Assembly: GCA_944325345.1 (NCBI GenBank)
Contig: CALUZV010000015.1
Coordinates: 1 to 64,000 of the forward strand
DNA: 64,000 bases
DNA from: an uncultured Parabacteroides sp.
Lineage (GTDB): Bacteria > Bacteroidota > Bacteroidia > Bacteroidales > Tannerellaceae
Reading direction: 5' to 3'
The notes beneath the pieces are model-generated. The model did not search any database, had not been told where the DNA came from, and saw nothing but the letters and a program-made list of their open reading frames with translations. Made by a program: the position numbers and the translations under genes. Below, one piece after another: positions 34,996 through 43,677 of the stretch. Each line of letters begins with the position of its first letter. The stretch's first letter is position 1.

Positions 34996-36684
34996 ATGGC
35001 AGACGACAAGAAAATAATCTTCTCGATGGTCGGCGTGAGCAAGATATTCCCGCCGCAGAAACAAGTATTGAAAAATATCTACCTTTCGTTCTTCTACGGG
35101 GCAAAGATTGGCATCATCGGCCTCAACGGGTCGGGTAAATCGACGTTGCTCAAGATTATCGCCGGTATCGACAAAGAATATCAGGGCGAAGTAGTCTTCT
35201 CGCCGGGCTACTCGGTGGGCTATCTGGAGCAAGACCCGAAGTTGGAGCCGGGCAAGACCGTGAAGGAGGTAGTCCAGGAAGGTGTCCAGGAAATCATGGA
35301 TATCCTTCGCGAATATGAAGAGGTGAACGAACGCTTTGGCGATCCCGAGGTTTTGGAAGACCCCGACAAGATGGACGCCCTCATCAACCGCCAGGCGGAA
35401 TTGCAAGATAAAATTGATGCGACAGATGCCTGGAATATCGATAGCAAACTGGAACGGGCAATGGATGCCCTGCGTTGTCCGCCGGAAGACCAGGTAGTCG
35501 ATACGCTTTCGGGTGGCGAACGGCGCCGCGTGGCTCTCTGCCGTCTCTTGCTCCAGCAGCCGGATGTCTTGCTGCTCGACGAGCCGACGAACCACCTCGA
35601 TGCGGAATCTATCGATTGGCTCGAACAACATTTGCAACAATATGCCGGGACGGTCATCTGCATCACCCACGACCGCTACTTCCTCGACCATGTGGCAGGC
35701 TGGATTCTCGAACTCGACCGGGGCGAAGGTATCCCCTGGAAAGGCAACTACTCTTCTTGGCTCGACCAGAAAACCAAACGGATGGCGCAGGAAGAGAAGC
35801 AGGCAAGCAAACGCCGCAAGACGTTGGAGCGCGAGCTGGAATGGATTAACATGGCTCCCAAAGCCAGACAGGCGAAAGGGAAAGCCCGACTCAATTCCTA
35901 CGAGAAATTGCTCAACGAAGACCAGAAGGAACGCGAGGCGAAGCTGGAAATCTTTATACCGAACGGGCCGAGACTCGGAAACAAAGTCATCGAGGCACAA
36001 CATGTAGCCAAAGCCTTTGGCGACAAGTTGCTCTTCGACGATTTGAACTTCATGCTTCCGCCGAACGGTATCGTCGGTGTCATCGGTCCGAACGGAGCGG
36101 GAAAGACGACGCTCTTCAAGATGATAATGGGACAAGAAAGCATCGACAAAGGTACATTCGAGGTGGGCGAGACCGTCAAGATTGGCTATGCCGACCAGAC
36201 GCACAAGGATATCGATCCGAATAAGACCGTCTATCAGGTGGTATCGGGCGGAAACGATTTCATCCGCGTCGGAGGGAAGGAAATCAATGCTCGTGCCTAC
36301 CTCTCGAAGTTCAACTTCACCGGTTCAGACCAAGAGAAGCTCTGCGGTGTGCTTTCCGGAGGAGAGCGGAACCGTTTGCATCTTGCCCTGACGTTGAAAG
36401 CCGAGGCGAATGTCCTCCTCCTCGACGAACCGACGAATGATATCGACGTGAATACGCTCCGGGCGTTGGAAGAAGGATTGGAGAATTTTGCCGGATGTGC
36501 CGTCGTTGTATCGCACGACCGCTGGTTCTTGGATCGCATCTGCACGCATATTCTTTCCTTCGAAGGCGACTCGAATGTCGTATTCTACGAAGGAACTTAT
36601 TCCGAATACGAAGAATACAAACGGAAGCAGCTGGGCTATACGGAGCCCAAGCGTGTCCGCTATCGCAAATTAATTACAGATTAA
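34996..36684 (+). CDS. ettA: Energy-dependent translational throttle protein EttA
   Basis: A 562-residue ABC-F protein with two ATPase cassettes and no membrane part. Walker A motifs are GLNGSGKST (42-50) and GPNGAGKTT; signature motifs are LSGGERRRV and LSGGERNRL; Walker B regions are LLLDEPTNHLD and LLLDEPTNDID. EttA binds the ribosomal E site and gates the first peptide bond according to the ATP/ADP ratio. The arm and linker between the cassettes (KRRKTLERELEWINMAPKARQ) is typical of EttA. A DUF1080 gene follows 14 bases later. Confidence 0.95.
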   Translation: MADDKKIIFSMVGVSKIFPPQKQVLKNIYLSFFYGAKIGIIGLNGSGKSTLLKIIAGIDKEYQGEVVFSPGYSVGYLEQDPKLEPGKTVKEVVQEGVQEIMDILREYEEVNERFGDPEVLEDPDKMDALINRQAELQDKIDATDAWNIDSKLERAMDALRCPPEDQVVDTLSGGERRRVALCRLLLQQPDVLLLDEPTNHLDAESIDWLEQHLQQYAGTVICITHDRYFLDHVAGWILELDRGEGIPWKGNYSSWLDQKTKRMAQEEKQASKRRKTLERELEWINMAPKARQAKGKARLNSYEKLLNEDQKEREAKLEIFIPNGPRLGNKVIEAQHVAKAFGDKLLFDDLNFMLPPNGIVGVIGPNGAGKTTLFKMIMGQESIDKGTFEVGETVKIGYADQTHKDIDPNKTVYQVVSGGNDFIRVGGKEINARAYLSKFNFTGSDQEKLCGVLSGGERNRLHLALTLKAEANVLLLDEPTNDIDVNTLRALEEGLENFAGCAVVVSHDRWFLDRICTHILSFEGDSNVVFYEGTYSEYEEYKRKQLGYTEPKRVRYRKLITD

Positions 36685-36698
36685 ATATAAGAAGCACC

Positions 36699-37343
36699 AT
36701 GAAAAAGAAAATCATGACACTCGCATGGCTGGTTGCCGCCTTGTTCATCGGCTTCACGAATCCAGCCAATGCCCAAAAGACAGAGAAATTGTTCAACGGG
36801 AAAGACTTAAAGAATTGGAACTTCAGCGTCGCTGAGGACGGCGTTCCGGCAGAGCAAGTCTTCTCCGTTCAAAACGGATTAATCCGCATCAGTGGCGAAC
36901 CGTTCGGCTATATGTACACCAAAGAGAAGTACGGCAACTACAAGCTGCACGTCGAATGGCGCTGGCCGGAGGGGAAAGCTTCGAACAGCGGCATCTTCCT
37001 CTTGATTGAGGAACTGAAGAAACCGTTCCCCAACTGTATCGAATGCCAGTTACATGCCGGCGATGCGGGAGATTTTGTTCTCCTTGGCGGTTCGGACCTG
37101 ACGGAATTCACCAGCAAGGTGCGGCCTGAGTTCCCCGTAGTCAAGAAAGACAAAGCCTCAACCGAGAGCCCGGCAGGGGAATGGAACGAGGCGAATATCT
37201 TTGTTCAGGACGGTGTCATCACGGTCTATATCAACGGTGTTTACCAGAATACCGGAACGAATCGCGTAACAGAAGGACATATCGGTCTGCAAAGCGAAGG
37301 CGGTCCGATAGAATTCCGGAACGTAACCGTTACCAAACTCTAA
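36699..37343 (+). CDS. Exported DUF1080 (3-keto-disaccharide hydrolase-like) protein
   Basis: A 214-residue protein with a signal peptide ending near NPANAQ. The rest is a DUF1080 jelly-roll: LFNGKDLKNWNF at the start, YGNYKLHVEWRWPEGKASNSGIFL in the middle and GHIGLQSEGGPIEFRNVTV at the end. The family includes 3-keto-glycoside hydrolases and carbohydrate-binding proteins of the periplasm. The frame stays open upstream inside ettA, but only ATG 36699 gives a proper signal peptide. Probably cotranscribed with ettA. Confidence 0.9.
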   Translation: MKKKIMTLAWLVAALFIGFTNPANAQKTEKLFNGKDLKNWNFSVAEDGVPAEQVFSVQNGLIRISGEPFGYMYTKEKYGNYKLHVEWRWPEGKASNSGIFLLIEELKKPFPNCIECQLHAGDAGDFVLLGGSDLTEFTSKVRPEFPVVKKDKASTESPAGEWNEANIFVQDGVITVYINGVYQNTGTNRVTEGHIGLQSEGGPIEFRNVTVTKL

Positions 37344-37352
37344 CAAACGCTC

Positions 37353-37400
37353 CCGGCAGTAGGACAAGGTTTCATCCTTGGAATACTGCCGGAAGTTTTT
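37353..37400 (+). terminator. Terminator of ettA-DUF1080
   Basis: CCGGCAGTA pairs with TACTGCCGG (37353-37361 and 37384-37392), with an inner CAAGG/CCTTG stem, followed by AAGTTTTT. Confidence 0.88.
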
Positions 37401-37426
37401 ATCGACTTCGTTTTTAAAACTCAACC

Positions 37427-38263
37427 ATGACGATAGATAATCAGACGGGGCTTGTGTTGGAAGGCGGTGGTATGCGGGGAATCTTTACCGTCGGAGTCTT
37501 GGACTACCTGATGGATTGCCAATATTGGTTTCCCTATACCATCGGTGTCTCGGCCGGAGCCAGCAATGGCATTTCCTATGCCTCCCACCAGCGAGGAAGG
37601 TCTTATTTCAGCAATATCGAACTCCAACAAAAGCGTAGCTATATCGGGATGAGCCATTTTCTCCGTGGGCATGGCTATATCGACCTCGATTTCCTTTTCT
37701 ACGAATACCCGGACCGCTATTATCCTTTCGATTTTGAAACCTATCGACAAGCGAAGGAGCGATTTGTTATCGTTACCAGCAATTGCTTGACCGGCCAGGC
37801 GGAATACTTCGAGGAGAAGGACAATTTCCACCGCTTGATAGACATCTGCAAGGCATCTTGCTCGCTCCCCGTGATGTGTCCCTTGAGCTATGTCGATGGA
37901 ATCCCGATGGTAGATGGAGGTGTCTGCGATTCCATCCCTGTACGCCGCGCCATTGCCGACGGTTTCCCGAAGAATGTCATTGTCTTGACACGGAACCGGG
38001 GATACCGCAAGCCCGACAAGGAGTTCCATCTTCCGGGTTTCATCTATCGCCAATTTCCGGAGCTACGAAACCAACTTCGCCTCCGCTACAAACGCTATAA
38101 CGAAGAACTGGACTATATAGACCGACTGGAAGCCGAAGGCCGCGCCCTTGTCATCCGCCCCTTGGCTCCGTTGAGTGTCGGTCGCACAGAAAAGAACACA
38201 GACAAGCTCAAAGCACTCTATCTCGAAGGATATGAATGCGCCAAGCGAGCTCTCCACTTCTAA
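37427..38263 (+). CDS. Patatin-like phospholipase
   Basis: A 278-residue patatin-fold lipase. The oxyanion motif GGGMRG is at residues 13-18, the nucleophile Ser42 in GVSAGASNG and the catalytic Asp163 in DGGVCD. It resembles the YjjU/RssA group of cytoplasmic or membrane-edge acylhydrolases with no signal peptide. The next gene begins 17 bases after its stop. Confidence 0.9.
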   Translation: MTIDNQTGLVLEGGGMRGIFTVGVLDYLMDCQYWFPYTIGVSAGASNGISYASHQRGRSYFSNIELQQKRSYIGMSHFLRGHGYIDLDFLFYEYPDRYYPFDFETYRQAKERFVIVTSNCLTGQAEYFEEKDNFHRLIDICKASCSLPVMCPLSYVDGIPMVDGGVCDSIPVRRAIADGFPKNVIVLTRNRGYRKPDKEFHLPGFIYRQFPELRNQLRLRYKRYNEELDYIDRLEAEGRALVIRPLAPLSVGRTEKNTDKLKALYLEGYECAKRALHF

Positions 38264-38280
38264 CTCTTTTACTTTTATAT

Positions 38281-40509
38281 ATGAGGACATTTCCGTTTAA
38301 CATATTCCTTGCCATCGGTCTTCTCAGCTTGCCGGCTTGCCATTTCTTGAAAACAGACGAGCCAATAACTCCTCCCCGCGAGAAGACTACGACACAAACG
38401 GCCTCTCCTTGGAAGCCTGAACTCGACGTGCGGGCAGATGTGGCCATCATCTACGGGACAAAAACCCAAAAGTATCTCGACTTCGGCGATGGCGAGGTAT
38501 CTTTCGAGCAACGGGTCCAGTCTTGGAAAAATCAAAACTATAACGTCCACTTCATGACGGGCATCTCATGGGGCGAATACGAAGAGTATCTTTCCGGGAA
38601 CTGGGATGGGAAGATTCACAAGGACGAAAGCCAGCAATCCCGCGACGGTTCTATCTGCTGGCACCACGATTCTGTCCCCTACCTTGTCCCTACCGCTTCC
38701 TTTACCCGATACTTGAAGCAACAAAAGATTCGTCGAATTATCGATACGGGCATTGATGCCCTCTACCTTGCGGAGCCGGAATTCCTGAACGCAGCCGGCT
38801 ATAGCCCCGCTTTCCGTCGGGAATGGCAAGACTATTACGGCTTCCCTTGGCGACCCCAACATACGTCGGCTGAGAATGCGTTCCTTTCCAACAAACTGAA
38901 ATACCATCTTTTCTACCGTGCTCTCGACGATTGCTTCACCTTTGCCAAGCAATACGGGAAACATCACGACCGGGATATCCGTTGTTACGTCTCCCTGCAT
39001 TCGCTTATCAACTATACCCAATGGTCTATCGTCAGTCCGGAAGCGAGCTTGGCTTCCCTCCCTTGCGTAGATGGTTATGTAGCACAGGTATGGGCCGGGA
39101 CGGCACGCCTTCCAAACTATTTCAACGGTATCTCGCGCGAACGTATCTTTGAAACGGCGTTCTTGGAATATGGCAGTCTGGAATCCATGACGGCTCCTAC
39201 GGGCCGGAAACTCTTCTTCCTCACCGACCCGCTCGAAGATTGGCCCCGGAACTGGGAAGAATACCTGCGCAATTACGAATCTATCTATGTAGCCCAGCTG
39301 CTTTATCCGCGTATCAACAATTACGAAATCATGCCTTGGCCCGAACGTATCTACGAAGGGGAATACCAAACCGGAAAAGATGCCGGAAAGAAGAGCAGAA
39401 TCCCTTCCTACTTCTCGACCCAGATGCAAGTAATGGTGCAGGCCCTCAACGATATGCCTTTGTCCGACAATGTCGTCGAGGGTTCGCAAGGAATCAGCGT
39501 CTTGATGGCCAACTCCCTAATGTTCCAATCCCTCCCCGAGCCTATCGATGGATACGACGACCCGCAGATGTCCAACTTCTTCGGCTTGACGATGCCTTTC
39601 CTCAAGCGAGGTATCCCCGTGAGCCTGGTTCATCTTGAAAATGTAGTTTTTCCGGAGACTTTGGCGCATACCCGCGTCCTCCTCATGTCGTACGCTAACT
39701 TAAAACCGCTCGAAGCCCGCTCCCACCGCTTCCTGGCCGACTGGGTGGAGCAAGGCGGTTCCCTTGTCTATGTCGCCGAGGACTCCGACCCGTTCCAAAC
39801 CGTCCGCGAATGGTGGAACACGGGAGATAATCACTGGAAAAGGCCGTCCGACCACCTCTTCAGCCTCATGGGGATTCCCGAGGGTGCCTCTGCCGGGACT
39901 TATCCCTTCGGAAAGGGCGCCGTAACCATCATCCGCCAAGACCCGAAGGTCTTCGTTCTGGAAAAAGGCTCGGAAGAAAGTCTGATTTCCTGCGTCAATT
40001 CGCTTTATACCCGCAACGGACACCGGCCGCTTCGCTTCAAAAACCACCTGAAGTTGGAACGCGGGATGTACGACCTCATCGCCGTGCTCGACGAGAGCAT
40101 CGACTCGACGGCTTACGAGGCCAAGGGTCTGTTTATCGACCTCTTCAACCCCGAACTGCCCATCCTCAGCTCGAAGTCCATAGCCCCGGGTCGCCAAGCA
40201 TTCCTGCTGAACTTCGACAGGGTGCCCGAACCCTTCAAACCGCAGGTACTGGCTTCGGCGGCGCGTGTCTATGACGAGCAAACGACCTCGGAGACTTACG
40301 CCTTCACAACGCGCGGCCCCGTCCCGATGGCTTCGGTCATGCGTGTCCGCCTTCCCCGCGAAGCCAAGGAGGTTCTCATCTTGAACCATAAGGATCAGAG
40401 CATCGAAGGCTCTTCCTCGGAATGGGATGCCCGCTCGAGAACCTATCTCTTGAAATTTCCGAACCAAACTGAGGGCGTGCACATCCGTTTCTATTTTCCC
40501 CAAGAATAA
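38281..40509 (+). CDS. Large lipoprotein of unknown function, possible glycosidase-like fold
   Basis: A 742-residue lipoprotein (ATG 38281, lipobox LPAC near residue 20). I do not recognise the family. Residues about 50-330 read like a TIM barrel with aromatic patches (DVAIIYGTKTQKYLDFGDGE, RRIIDTGIDALYLAEPEF, YVAQVWAGTARLPNYFNG). Residues about 400-510 (GISVLMANSLMF, RVLLMSYANLKPLEARSHRFLADWVEQGGSLVYVAED) resemble the glutamine-amidotransferase-like domain of GH42 beta-galactosidases. The C-terminal part is beta-rich. A sugar-processing surface protein is plausible; the catalytic acids are not identified. Confidence 0.6.
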   Translation: MRTFPFNIFLAIGLLSLPACHFLKTDEPITPPREKTTTQTASPWKPELDVRADVAIIYGTKTQKYLDFGDGEVSFEQRVQSWKNQNYNVHFMTGISWGEYEEYLSGNWDGKIHKDESQQSRDGSICWHHDSVPYLVPTASFTRYLKQQKIRRIIDTGIDALYLAEPEFLNAAGYSPAFRREWQDYYGFPWRPQHTSAENAFLSNKLKYHLFYRALDDCFTFAKQYGKHHDRDIRCYVSLHSLINYTQWSIVSPEASLASLPCVDGYVAQVWAGTARLPNYFNGISRERIFETAFLEYGSLESMTAPTGRKLFFLTDPLEDWPRNWEEYLRNYESIYVAQLLYPRINNYEIMPWPERIYEGEYQTGKDAGKKSRIPSYFSTQMQVMVQALNDMPLSDNVVEGSQGISVLMANSLMFQSLPEPIDGYDDPQMSNFFGLTMPFLKRGIPVSLVHLENVVFPETLAHTRVLLMSYANLKPLEARSHRFLADWVEQGGSLVYVAEDSDPFQTVREWWNTGDNHWKRPSDHLFSLMGIPEGASAGTYPFGKGAVTIIRQDPKVFVLEKGSEESLISCVNSLYTRNGHRPLRFKNHLKLERGMYDLIAVLDESIDSTAYEAKGLFIDLFNPELPILSSKSIAPGRQAFLLNFDRVPEPFKPQVLASAARVYDEQTTSETYAFTTRGPVPMASVMRVRLPREAKEVLILNHKDQSIEGSSSEWDARSRTYLLKFPNQTEGVHIRFYFPQE

Positions 40510-40527
40510 CGGGCATCGCCCGGCATG

Positions 40528-40571
40528 AAAAAAGTCCCCCGGATTGGCAAACCTTGCCTCTCCAGGGGACT
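40528..40571 (-). terminator. Terminator of the beta-barrel gene operon
   Basis: On the minus strand AGTCCCC (40571-40565) pairs with GGGGACT (40539-40533) and six T follow. The region also ends the plus-strand lipoprotein gene, so it may work both ways. Confidence 0.8.
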
Positions 40572-40609
40572 CACTCAGAGTTTTATTATGCAAAAAGTAT
40601 GTTTACACC

Positions 40610-41245
40610 TTAGAAACATATACCCAAGCGGAAACCAACACTATTTTTCCCGTCTTCCTGATAGTTCAGCAGCCGCGTATCGTTGGTCGCATAGCTATAA
40701 TAGACCGCCACGTGGAATCCGAACCGCCCATACCGTTGCGGATAGATATTCAACCCGATTTCGGGCGATACATACAGGCCCCACGGCCGCTCATAGAACC
40801 CGACCGTATTCAAATACGTCGTATTTTGCTCATACATAGCTCCGATTTTCCCTGCCACGTAGGGACGAAGGTGCGGCGTATAGGCCAAATCGAAACTCGC
40901 CAGCGCGCCGAAGGGTACCTGGAAGGCGGAATGCAACTGATCCGTCGTCAGCGCCTCGGTCGGCGAGAGCTGGATTGTCTCGCGCCCCGCATACCCGTGG
41001 TTCGTATGGATGGAAGCAAAAGCACCGAGCGACCAACGCTCGCTGACTTCGTAGGCGACCTCGAAGTTCATGCCCCAGCCGCTCAATTTGTCGGCATAGT
41101 CGTATCCCACGGGGGCATTGACCTGCCAATCGAGTTTGAAATTCAGTTCATCGGGGAAATGCTGCGCCCGGGCGACAAACGGTATCCCCAGCGCAAGCAT
41201 CAGTACGAATATATTTCGTCTTATCCTATTCATCATTGTTCTCAT
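40610..41245 (-). CDS. Small outer-membrane beta-barrel protein
   Basis: A 211-residue protein with a signal peptide ending at VARAQ and then alternating beta strands rich in aromatic residues (WGMNFEVAYEVSERWSLGAFASIHTN in part, LYVSPEIGLNIYP), ending in a C-terminal Phe, the usual barrel signal. Eight to ten strands are likely. A ribosome site AGGAGG lies eight bases before ATG 41245, deciding the start. Third gene of the DUF4251-DUF4136-barrel operon. Confidence 0.85.
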   Translation of the reverse strand: MRTMMNRIRRNIFVLMLALGIPFVARAQHFPDELNFKLDWQVNAPVGYDYADKLSGWGMNFEVAYEVSERWSLGAFASIHTNHGYAGRETIQLSPTEALTTDQLHSAFQVPFGALASFDLAYTPHLRPYVAGKIGAMYEQNTTYLNTVGFYERPWGLYVSPEIGLNIYPQRYGRFGFHVAVYYSYATNDTRLLNYQEDGKNSVGFRLGICF

Positions 41246-41259
41246 ACCTCATTCCTCCT

Positions 41260-41904
41260 CTAATCCTTTTTAATATACGAAGATTGCGTGAACGCCTGGT
41301 CGATAGCCCGTCCCACCAGCGTCAGATTCAGGTGGGCATTGCCCGAAAGCAGTCCCGAACTGACGGCTTGCCAAATGACGGGCAACTGCACCTGCTCGGT
41401 CGTATCCGCCGGAGTGTTCCGCAAATCAACCATCTCCATCACCATCGAGCCTGTACTGTAGCTGTACGAAACCGGGAATCCATACGACCAGCCCATGCCG
41501 TAGTACGGTCCCCAGAAGCCTGGATACCACCAGCTATCCCAGCCCCATCCCGAGCCGCCTACCCAACCGCTCACCTGCGTCGTGCTTTCCACGTAGGTCA
41601 GCTGCAGGCCGAGGTCGGCTTCCGCCTTTTCTTCCGTCCGGACGTATCCCCTGAGGGCCATTTCCGAGGCTACTTGGGCCAAAAGCGACTGGGCGTTATC
41701 GTCTTTCCAATAAACCGCTTTCATCCCGCTGCCTGTCGTCAGGATGCTATCGGGTAAATAATACGTAGAGGCTGAAGCGAAGTTCGCGGCTTCGTCATAC
41801 TGCGTATAAACCGTGAAGTCGCTATCCAGCTCAGACATATCCGGGTCCTTTTCACAGCTGGTGAAAAGCAATATTCCCGCTAAAAACACGAAAACCTTTT
41901 TCAT
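41260..41904 (-). CDS. DUF4136 lipoprotein
   Basis: A 214-residue lipoprotein with lipobox LFTSC. It has the DUF4136 plan: a start rich in aromatic residues (YTQYDEAANFASASTYYLPD), a Gly/Trp/Tyr-rich middle (GWGWDSWWYPGFWGPYYGMGW) and a conserved end with many small and hydrophobic residues. The family is found in Bacteroidetes and proteobacteria with no known activity. Overlaps the upstream DUF4251 stop by four bases. Confidence 0.85.
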   Translation of the reverse strand: MKKVFVFLAGILLFTSCEKDPDMSELDSDFTVYTQYDEAANFASASTYYLPDSILTTGSGMKAVYWKDDNAQSLLAQVASEMALRGYVRTEEKAEADLGLQLTYVESTTQVSGWVGGSGWGWDSWWYPGFWGPYYGMGWSYGFPVSYSYSTGSMVMEMVDLRNTPADTTEQVQLPVIWQAVSSGLLSGNAHLNLTLVGRAIDQAFTQSSYIKKD

Positions 41905-42461
41905 AACGCCGTACCTTTATAAATGTTACTCAAATGGAGCGGCAAGATATGCCCGTCGAGCGTCAGCCGATTGGAATTGAAGTTCGGCAAGATAGTTACA
42001 CTCGCGTTCTGGCTGTTACGGGGCAGCGTGATGTCCACACGCGCCGATATCCCGACCCCGCTCACATTAAAATTCACATACAAATTACCTTTCTTGTCCG
42101 TCTTCTGCTCATAACCGCTCACGGTGCCATCGACCGTGATTCCGCCAATCCCGTTCGGACCACTGACGGGGATATTAAATGCGATTTGCACCGTCGCCTT
42201 GTCCCCGTCGAGGGCTACGAAATTGGTATTCGACGAGACGTAGGCCGTCTGTCCCCGTTTGAAGATTACACGGTCTGCCTCCAATACAAACGATTTCTCT
42301 TCTATCGCCTTGACCGATTGTAGATAGAAAAGAGAATCCAACCGGGCCTGTTCCTGCCGCCTTTCCTCGCGGAGCTTTGCCCTTTCTTCCTTCGCCGACT
42401 GCGCCTCGACTATCGTCAGGCATGTTGTCAGCATCATCAACATCATCAAAACTCTTTTCAT
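41901..42461 (-). CDS. DUF4251 exported protein
   Basis: A 186-residue protein with a signal peptide (MKRVLMMLMMLTTCLTIVEAQ) and a short charged helix (EERAKLREERRQEQARLDSL) before the DUF4251 beta-domain (SFVLEADRVIFKRGQTAYVSSNTNFVAL in part; FNVSGVGISARVDITLPRN). The family is widespread in Bacteroidetes and its role is unknown. First gene of the operon. Confidence 0.85.
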   Translation of the reverse strand: MKRVLMMLMMLTTCLTIVEAQSAKEERAKLREERRQEQARLDSLFYLQSVKAIEEKSFVLEADRVIFKRGQTAYVSSNTNFVALDGDKATVQIAFNIPVSGPNGIGGITVDGTVSGYEQKTDKKGNLYVNFNVSGVGISARVDITLPRNSQNASVTILPNFNSNRLTLDGHILPLHLSNIYKGTAL

Positions 42462-42487
42462 TGCTATTAAAATTTAAATGTTCGGGG

Positions 42488-42519
42488 CAAATATAGAGCG
42501 GGCCTGCACGCCTTGTCAA
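42488..42519 (-). promoter_or_regulatory. Promoter of the DUF4251 operon
   Basis: TATATTTG (42495-42488) with TTG (42519-42517) and a 21-base spacer. Confidence 0.6.
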
Positions 42520-42589
42520 GAGGAAATAGCCTAATTAGTGCAAAGAATAGCCGAAATAGATTTATTTTAGGGATAAATAACGAACGACA

Positions 42590-42900
42590 GAGCTTCCTGA
42601 CGAAAAAACGCAGAATTCTGTCGCAGGAAACTGCTTCCCGGCGAAAAAAAGCAAAATCCTGCCGCAGGAAAGTGCTTCCTGACGGAAAAAAGCTGAATCC
42701 TGCCATAGGAAAGTGCTTCCTGGCGAAAACACGCACTATTCCCGCCGGGGAAAGGGCTTCCCGACGAAAATACGCACTATTCCCAGCGGGAAAAGTGCTT
42801 CCCGACGAAAATACGCACTATTCCCGCCGGGGACAGAGCTTCCTGACGAAAAAATGCAGAATTCCCGGCGGGGACAGAGCTTCCTGGCGAAAATACGCAG
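42590..42900. repeat. Eight 41-base tandem repeats
   Basis: GCTTCC begins at 42592, 42633, 42674, 42715, 42756, 42797, 42838 and 42879, with no deviation from 41 bases. Around this anchor the units differ at many places (CGCAGGAAACT, GCCGGGGACAGA, GCGGGAAAAGT), so the period is better kept than the sequence. It starts 16 bases after the stop of the RluA gene and fills the gap 42462-42915. Confidence 0.95.
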
Positions 42901-42915
42901 TAGCGCCAAGGGATT

Positions 42916-43596
42916 TTAGCCCGGCAGATTCGCCGTGAGCGCCCGCCAGAGGGGGTCGTCGGGCACCGGCGCGACAATCTGCACCGGAAGTTGCGATACG
43001 GGATGGACGAACGACGCGGAACGGGCGTGGAGGCTGATGCCACCGTCGCGGTTGGAGCGCGGGTAGCCATACTTCAGGTCGCCCCGGATAGGACAGCCCA
43101 GGTGGGCTAACTGACAGCGTATCTGGTGGTGGCGGCCGGTTTTGAGGTCAATCTCGAGGAGGAAATAACGGTCCGAGGCGGCAACGAGGCGGTAATGGAG
43201 GATGGCTTTCTTCGCCCCGGGGCGTTCGTTGTCGAAGGCGAAGCTCTTGTTCTGGTTCTCGTTGCGGACAAGCCAGTTCACCACCTCGTCTTCGTCCTTC
43301 GGCGGGCGGTTTTTGACGATAGCCCAGTAGGTTTTCTTCACCTTTCCGTCGCGGAACATCGTGTTCAGGCGGGCCAACGCCTTGCTGGTCTTGGCAAAAA
43401 GGACTACGCCGCTGACCGGGCGGTCCAAGCGGTGGGCGACACCGATGAAGACATTGCCGGGCTTGGCATATTTCTTTTTGAGCCATGCCTTGAGCATTTC
43501 CGAGAGGGGCTGGTCGCCGGTCTTGTCGCCCTGCACGATTTCGCGGCAGGTTTTGTTCACCGCAATGAGGTGATTGTCTTCGTAGATAACTTCCAT
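42916..43596 (-). CDS. RluA-family 23S rRNA/tRNA pseudouridine synthase
   Basis: A 226-residue RluA-type synthase that isomerises uridine in structured RNA. The catalytic Asp lies in HRLDRPVSGVVLFAK, followed by the usual KTYWAIV and TGRHHQIR segments. It lacks an S4 domain. The frame is open from 43662, but the first 22 residues of that frame overlap the fabG terminator; MEVIYEDNHLI (ATG 43596) is the family start. Confidence 0.92.
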   Translation of the reverse strand: MEVIYEDNHLIAVNKTCREIVQGDKTGDQPLSEMLKAWLKKKYAKPGNVFIGVAHRLDRPVSGVVLFAKTSKALARLNTMFRDGKVKKTYWAIVKNRPPKDEDEVVNWLVRNENQNKSFAFDNERPGAKKAILHYRLVAASDRYFLLEIDLKTGRHHQIRCQLAHLGCPIRGDLKYGYPRSNRDGGISLHARSASFVHPVSQLPVQIVAPVPDDPLWRALTANLPG

Positions 43597-43616
43597 GAGC
43601 GAAAAAGTATTGATAC

Positions 43617-43663
43617 AAAAAGTTGCAAGCCGGCACTGCGCTGGGCGAGAGCCGACTTGCAAC
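43617..43663 (-). terminator. fabG terminator
   Basis: On the minus strand GTTGCAAGTCGGC (43663-43651) pairs with GCCGGCTTGCAAC (43634-43622) and a T-run follows. It separates the fatty-acid genes from rluA. Confidence 0.88.
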
Positions 43664-43677
43664 GAGAAGTTCTTGCT

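Noticed and set aside
34978-36204. 408-codon minus-strand open frame
   Set aside because: Antisense to ettA, which is unmistakable.
36495-36698. N-terminal extension of the DUF1080 protein into ettA
   Set aside because: The extension has no family resemblance and would hide the signal peptide that begins at ATG 36699.
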